Source: Opitutaceae bacterium
GTDB taxonomy: Bacteria; Verrucomicrobiota; Verrucomicrobiia; Opitutales; Opitutaceae
Length of the DNA: 64,000 nucleotides
Assembly (NCBI GenBank): GCA_016795565.1
Contig: JAEUGW010000051.1
Location: forward strand, 1-64,000
Reading direction: 5' to 3'
Below the pieces are notes generated by a model. The model was not told the DNA's origin, ran no database searches, and was given only the letters and a program-made list of their open reading frames with translations. Shown here one piece after another: positions 59,792 through 64,000 of the stretch; position 1 is the stretch's first letter; each line of letters begins with the position of its first letter. A program made the position numbers and the translations under genes.

Positions 59792-62700
59792 GGTGAAGGA
59801 GGCTGGTTGGCGTCGCGGAAGCGGAGTTTTTCGGCGTCGCGGTCGAGGTAGGGGATGCCGTTGGTCATCCAGGCGGGCGCGGGGGCGCCCTGGAGGAAGT
59901 GGTCGAAGAACTGGCGGAGCCGCAGCGTGTAGTCGCGCAGGTCGGCGCGGCGCCGGAGGCCGTGGAGGGCGCCGTTGTAGTTGAAGAGGTAAGCCTCCTT
60001 GCCGAGGCGGCGCAGGGCGAGGAAGAACTCGATGCCCTGCTGCCACGGCACGGCGTCGTCGTGGTCGTTGTGGAGCATGAGCAGGGGCGTGGTCACGCGG
60101 TCGGCGCCGAAGAGCGGGGAGTTCTCGAGGTAGAGCTGCGGGGCCGCGGCGAGCGGGCGGCCGAGGCGGCTCTGGGTTTTTTCGTATTGGAACTGGCGGG
60201 CGCGGCCCGAGCCCCAGCGGATGCCGGAGTAGGCGCTGGTCATGTTGGCGACGAGGGCGCCGGCCTCGGCGGCGCGGAAGCGGCCGGTCTGCGTGACGAG
60301 GTAGGCGATCTGGTAGCCGCCCCAGGAGTGCCCCTGAATGCCGATGGCCTGCTCGTTGACGAATTCGCGGGCCACGAGCGTGTCGATGGCCGGCATGACG
60401 CATTGGAAGGCGCTGTGGCCGGGCCGGCCGACGGTGTAGGCGATGTCCGGCATGAGCACGAGGTAGCCGTTGCTGGTGTAAACCGACGGGTTGATGTTCT
60501 GGCCGGGTGCGGGGGCGGTGAAGGTGTGGACGGTCTGCGAGAGACGCTCGTAGATATAGACGATGAGCGGGTATTTCTTCGCCGGGTCGAAACCGGCGGG
60601 CTTAAAGAGCGCGGCGCTGAGCGCGACGCCCTCGGTGTTGCGGTAGGTGAGCAGCTCGGCGCTGCCCCACTGGAAGGCGGCCAGTTGGTCTCCACCCCGG
60701 CTGACCTTGGCAGGAGCGGTGAAGGCGGTGGTGGTGGTGAGCAGGTCGGGGTATTGGTCGAAGCGGGAGGCGCTCAACAGGAGCACGTCGGCCTGGCGGG
60801 CGCGGCCGAGGTAGCGGTGGTTCTGGTCGGCCCAGAGCAGGCGCTCGGGCGCGCCGGTGGCGGCGAAGCGGGTGCGGTAGAAACCGGTGGCGCGGGTCGT
60901 CTCGCTCTCGCCGCGCAGGTAGAGCGGCTTGGCCGGATCGAGGCCGGGCTTTTCCTCGCCCGGTTCGTCGGGCTCGATGGTCTGGACGCGGAGCACGACC
61001 TTTTCCGCGCGCCCGTGGCCGGCGGTGAGGTTCCGCGCGGGGCGGCCGTCGGGGAACACCTGCCAGAGGTCGTAGCGATCATAGAGCAGGAGCGATTCGC
61101 CATCCTGCGTCCAGCCGGCCGTGCCGTAGGAGGGCGGGTCTTGCGGGAGGTCGTGGAGCTCGTCGTGGAAGGCGACGGGCAGGGATTGCGTGAGGGAGCG
61201 GACGGAGCCGTCGCGCGAGTCGGCCGCAAACCACTGCCGGTCGGAGAACCAGGCGAGCCAGCGGTTGCCGGGGGACCAGCGGAGGCCGGCGCGTTCACCG
61301 AGCTCGCGGGCGAGCAGCCGGCGGGCACCGGTCGCGGCATCGACGAGGTAGGCGTCCTGATAGGTGCCGTCGTAGTCGAGGCGCGGGCGGTAGGCGCGGT
61401 CGTCGTAGCCAAAGGCCTGGGAGGCGTCGTCGTTCAGGGTGACGGAGGGCAGCGTCGGGTCCCCGAGCTGGATGAAGCGCCGGGTGGCGGGATCGACGAG
61501 GGCGGCGTAGGTGCGCTTGCGCTCGCGCTCGGCGCGGACCTTCTGGACGGGCGGGATGAAGTCGTCGTTCCAGCGCCAGAGGTCGGCGGTGACTTTTTCG
61601 TCGTCGAGTTGCTTTTCCAGGCGTTCGTCGGGCACGGGGGGCAGCGGGGCGGTGGCGGCGATGATTTTCCGGCCGTCGAAGGTGAAGGCCGGCGCGGCGT
61701 CGCCGCTCACGATCCAGCCGGCCGGCAGGCCCGGCGTGGCGGCGTTGACCAGTTCGGTGGCGGCGGCGGTGCCGCGCGGCCAGAGCCAGAGGGCGAAGCG
61801 CGCGGGCTTGGCCTCGGGCTCGGCGCGGTCGGTGACGAAGGCGAGCTGGGTCTGCGCGCGGTCCCAGGCGAGTTTCTGGTAGCGTCCGGGGCTCTGGAGG
61901 AGGGCGGTCGGCGCAGCGGTGTCGCCGGGAGTGACGGCGAAGACGCCATTGGCCGCCGGGTCCCTGGCAGAGACGGTGAAGACGAGGGTGCGGCCGTCGC
62001 GGGCGAACGAGTATTCGAGGACGTCGGGGAAGATGCGCTCGGTGCCGGTGGCGAGATCGCGGAGGACGAGGTCGGTGCCGAATTTCCGGTCCTTGGGCGG
62101 GGCCTTTTTCGGGGCGGCGGGCGCGGTGGGTGCCGCCGGGTCCTTTTTCTCGTCGGCCGGCTTTTCGGGCGCGGCTTCCTTCAGCCACGCGAGCCAGGCG
62201 CCGCCCTTGGCGGGGACCTGGAAGTCCTTCACGCCGGCGGCGCGGGTGGTCTGGCCGGTGGCCAGCTCGATGATGACGAGGCCTTCCTTGGGCATCTCGG
62301 CGGGCTTCTTTTTGGCGCGCTGGGCGGCGAGGGTGTCGGCGCGGTGGGGAAAGGTCGTGGCGATGGCGAAGCGGGCATCGCTGGTGAAGACGATGCGCGC
62401 TTCGCGCCGCGGCGCGGGGCGCTCGGGGTTTTCCTCGGAAGCCGCGGCGGGGGGCGGGGGCAGGTTGCCGATGGGGACGCGGTGCTCGCGGCCGGAGGCC
62501 AGCTCGCGGAGGATGATGTCGCCGTCGCCGTCGTAGGGCATGTAGGCGTAGCCGAGCCAGGCGCCGTCGCGGGTGAGGACCGGCGAGGTGATGGTGCGCC
62601 AGGCATCAAAGTCGGCATGGCTCAAGGGCCGCTGCGCGGCCGGAGCGGCCAGCGCCGCGAGCGGGAGGAGGAGAAAAAGGAGCGGGCGGAGCCAGCGCAT
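59788..62700 (-). CDS. Secreted S9 family peptidase (prolyl oligopeptidase superfamily)
   Basis: 970 residues: signal peptide (LLFLLLPLAALAAPA), N-terminal beta-propeller (about 30-690), C-terminal alpha/beta hydrolase. Catalytic Ser lies in GIQGHSWGGYQIAYLV (about 785), Asp in HNDHDDAVPW (about 877) and His in NGALHGLRRR (about 911). An unusual Pro/Ala/Lys-rich segment (EKPADEKKDPAAPTAPAAPK) is inserted in the propeller near residue 190-215. It likely degrades oligopeptides in the periplasm. Start at 62700; upstream codons are not signal-like. Confidence 0.92.
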   Translation of the reverse strand: MRWLRPLLFLLLPLAALAAPAAQRPLSHADFDAWRTITSPVLTRDGAWLGYAYMPYDGDGDIILRELASGREHRVPIGNLPPPPAAASEENPERPAPRREARIVFTSDARFAIATTFPHRADTLAAQRAKKKPAEMPKEGLVIIELATGQTTRAAGVKDFQVPAKGGAWLAWLKEAAPEKPADEKKDPAAPTAPAAPKKAPPKDRKFGTDLVLRDLATGTERIFPDVLEYSFARDGRTLVFTVSARDPAANGVFAVTPGDTAAPTALLQSPGRYQKLAWDRAQTQLAFVTDRAEPEAKPARFALWLWPRGTAAATELVNAATPGLPAGWIVSGDAAPAFTFDGRKIIAATAPLPPVPDERLEKQLDDEKVTADLWRWNDDFIPPVQKVRAERERKRTYAALVDPATRRFIQLGDPTLPSVTLNDDASQAFGYDDRAYRPRLDYDGTYQDAYLVDAATGARRLLARELGERAGLRWSPGNRWLAWFSDRQWFAADSRDGSVRSLTQSLPVAFHDELHDLPQDPPSYGTAGWTQDGESLLLYDRYDLWQVFPDGRPARNLTAGHGRAEKVVLRVQTIEPDEPGEEKPGLDPAKPLYLRGESETTRATGFYRTRFAATGAPERLLWADQNHRYLGRARQADVLLLSASRFDQYPDLLTTTTAFTAPAKVSRGGDQLAAFQWGSAELLTYRNTEGVALSAALFKPAGFDPAKKYPLIVYIYERLSQTVHTFTAPAPGQNINPSVYTSNGYLVLMPDIAYTVGRPGHSAFQCVMPAIDTLVAREFVNEQAIGIQGHSWGGYQIAYLVTQTGRFRAAEAGALVANMTSAYSGIRWGSGRARQFQYEKTQSRLGRPLAAAPQLYLENSPLFGADRVTTPLLMLHNDHDDAVPWQQGIEFFLALRRLGKEAYLFNYNGALHGLRRRADLRDYTLRLRQFFDHFLQGAPAPAWMTNGIPYLDRDAEKLRFRDANQPPSP

Positions 62701-62762
62701 GACAGTAAAGTAGCGAGGAGCGGGTTGCGGGTAGTGAGGAGTGAGTGCCTTCAAACCTGGTT

Positions 62763-62846
62763 TGTCATTTTGAACGAAGTGAAAAATCCATCGGCACAGC
62801 CGCCTGCCGATATCGTGATGGATGCTTCGCTGCGCTCAGCATGACA
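62763..62846. repeat. Dispersed repeat type C (copy 1)
   Basis: TGTCATTTTGAACGAAG at the left and GCTTCGCTGCGCTCAGCATG plus ACA at the right form the arms; the spacer contains CGCCTGCCGATATCG. Confidence 0.8.
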
Positions 62847-62863
62847 ATGCGGGGAATGTCTTT

Positions 62864-62937
62864 TGTAGGGGCGTGGCTGGTCCACGCCCGGCACGGGCAG
62901 CACAGTCTTGCGGGCGCGCACAAGGCGCGCCCCTACA
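62864..62937. repeat. Dispersed palindrome type B (copy 2)
   Basis: TGTAGGGGCG/CGCCCCTACA outer arms as in the copy at 57295. Differs from copy 3 at only one or two positions. Confidence 0.9.
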
Positions 62938-62987
62938 TTGGCTGCAATGCCCGGAATCGGCATGGGTTTCGGATGGTTTCTGGATGT

Positions 62988-63056
62988 TGTCATTCTGAAC
63001 GAAGCACAACCGCCTGCAGGTATCGTGATGGATGCTTCGCTGCGCTCAGCATGACA
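62988..63056. repeat. Dispersed repeat type C (copy 2)
   Basis: TGTCATTCTGAACGAAGC left arm and GCTTCGCTGCGCTCAGCATG plus ACA right arm; shorter spacer than copy 1. Confidence 0.8.
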
Positions 63057-63073
63057 ATGCGTGGAATGTCTTT

Positions 63074-63147
63074 TGTAGGGGCGTGGCTGGTCCACGCCCG
63101 GCACGGGCAGCATAGTCTTGCGGGCGCGCACAAGGCGCGCCCCTACA
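63074..63147. repeat. Dispersed palindrome type B (copy 3)
   Basis: Nearly identical to copy 2 at a distance of 210 bp, so both belong to the same local duplication. Confidence 0.9.
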
Positions 63148-63308
63148 TTGGCTGCAATGACTACGCTCAACATGACAATGCGGGGAATGTTCATTGGCGA
63201 GTCCCACGCAAGGCTCGCGGCTTGCTGTCCAGTCTCAGAATGACAGGTGAGGGACATGGGTTGGTTAAGAGTCTTTCCGAATAACCTATTCCCGGCAGCC
63301 TGGTTTTC

Positions 63309-63379
63309 TGTAGCGGCGGTCTGTGACCGCCGTCGAGCGTGGGGTGGTGATCGTTCGGCGGTCATAGACCGCCGCTACA
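63309..63379. repeat. Dispersed palindrome type A (copy 2)
   Basis: The same 24-nt arms as at 6929-6998 with one mismatch between arms (GTCTGTGAC against GTCATAGAC) and an unrelated spacer. Confidence 0.9.
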
Positions 63380-63404
63380 GGACAGGCCGTTATTCGAATA
63401 GGCT

Positions 63405-64000
63405 CTACGGGTTGCGGTCGATGGCGTCGGTGGGTTGTTGGTAGTGGGTGCGGTAGGTCGGGCTGCCGGCGGCGAGCTGGAGGAAGACATCGAGCGGGAC
63501 GACTTCCACGGCCTCGCTGAGGCGACCGAGGATGTCGGCGACTTTCTCCACGGTGTTGCTCTCGCGGACGTGCATGAGGAGGAAGTAGGGGCGCTGCGGG
63601 TTGAGCTGGATGAGTTCCTCGAGATCGGCGGCGGCCTCCTCGACGGGGCGCTCGATGGAGAGGTAATAGTCGTAGCTGAGGAGCGGCCGGCCGGCGCGGA
63701 GGTCGAAGGTGCGGGCGGAGCCGTAGCCGTTGATGAAACCGGTGGCGTCGGGGTATTGGTCGTAGTAGCGGTCCACCACCTCCTTGGGCAGGTCGGTGTT
63801 GCCGACGTGGCGGTTGCCCTCGGAGTAGTCCATGATCTCGAGGACGCGCAGGTCGAGACGCTGCATCAGGTCGCGGCCGACGGCGGTGAGGGCCGGCCAC
63901 TTGTCGGCGGGAATGGCCTTGGGATACATGTAGCCCGGGCCGGAGAGGCCGCCGATGAAGTAATCGTTGGGCGACTTGTCCTCGTAGAAATACTGGAGCG
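63405..64000 (-). CDS. GxGYxYP-domain protein, C-terminal part (gene continues past window)
   Basis: About 198 residues of the C-terminal part; the 5' end lies beyond base 64000. SPNDYFIGGLSGPGYMYP at the start of the visible part and RPYFLLMHVRESNTVEKVAD later align with the complete paralogue at 57482-59116, as do the RPLLSYDYY and TDAIDRNP/TYRTHYQ ends. Predicted secreted carbohydrate-active protein. The two paralogues flank the S9 peptidase and lipoprotein genes. Confidence 0.88.
   Translation of the reverse strand, partial: LQYFYEDKSPNDYFIGGLSGPGYMYPKAIPADKWPALTAVGRDLMQRLDLRVLEIMDYSEGNRHVGNTDLPKEVVDRYYDQYPDATGFINGYGSARTFDLRAGRPLLSYDYYLSIERPVEEAAADLEELIQLNPQRPYFLLMHVRESNTVEKVADILGRLSEAVEVVPLDVFLQLAAGSPTYRTHYQQPTDAIDRNP

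Larger units (their letters stand above)
62701..63404. other. 700-bp repeat cluster without genes
   Basis: The gap between the S9 peptidase and the partial GxGYxYP gene has no supported gene. It is filled by two type C repeats, two type B palindromes, part of a third type C unit (63160-63182) and a type A palindrome. The B+C segment is a direct duplication with a 210-bp period (62815-62949 matches 63025-63159). Confidence 0.85.

Noticed and set aside
59899..62844. 981-residue plus-strand open frame
   Set aside because: Antisense to the S9 peptidase, which has an intact catalytic triad.

Overview
The window is high-GC DNA from a free-living heterotrophic bacterium. The mix of an Oar-like TonB receptor, a TMTC-like TPR membrane protein, GxGYxYP-type secreted proteins, Tat-exported heparinase II/III-like proteins, a GH127 glycosidase and many short palindromic repeats points to Verrucomicrobiota, most likely Opitutaceae. 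This is inferred from gene content only; there is no rRNA or other phylogenetic marker here. I see no tRNA, rRNA, CRISPR array, prophage or intact insertion sequence.

Layout. 0.7-4.0 kb: a large TonB-dependent receptor (minus strand). 4.2-9.0 kb: plus-strand housekeeping genes (TPR membrane protein, hemolysin III family, cyclic-nucleotide-binding protein, NADP-binding oxidoreductase, pseudouridine synthase). 9.2-14.2 kb: minus-strand lipoprotein, PepT, response regulator, M3 oligopeptidase and Dabb-domain protein. 14.3-18.4 kb: DTW-domain tRNA modification enzyme, lipoprotein FKBP, M20 peptidase and an unknown secreted protein. 18.4-19.3 kb: a decayed, duplicated toxin-antitoxin-like locus. 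20.4-26.8 kb: a vitamin B12 region in which metH (minus) is divergent from a cobalamin-riboswitch-controlled BtuB-like receptor (plus); a PduO-type cobalamin adenosyltransferase lies at 40.3 kb. 26.9-39.5 kb: DUF885 protein, orphan DNA-methyltransferase-like fragment, RecQ, GH127, PhoH/PIN protein and a GAF-GAF-PAS adenylate cyclase with a 36-residue-repeat coiled-coil partner. 39.5-48.3 kb: membrane protein, PduO, peptide deformylase, an uncharacterised membrane/coiled-coil pair, an exchanger-like protein, a short asparaginase and a DegT aminotransferase. 48.4-64 kb: a polysaccharide/peptide utilisation-like block (propeller protein, cysteine hydrolase, solute:sodium symporter, two tandem heparinase-like paralogues, two GxGYxYP proteins, a lipoprotein and an S9 peptidase).

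The most unusual feature is the density and variety of dispersed palindromic repeats: at least ten sequence types, mostly intergenic. Two of these types appear to have inserted in frame into metH, where they encode extra peptide. Other copies lie in the long gaps between co-directional genes of the 50-63 kb block and between the B12 riboswitch and its receptor gene. No REP-associated transposase is present in the window.

Four clear rho-independent terminators, all serving minus-strand genes, were found at 706, 10949, 13735 and 31574.
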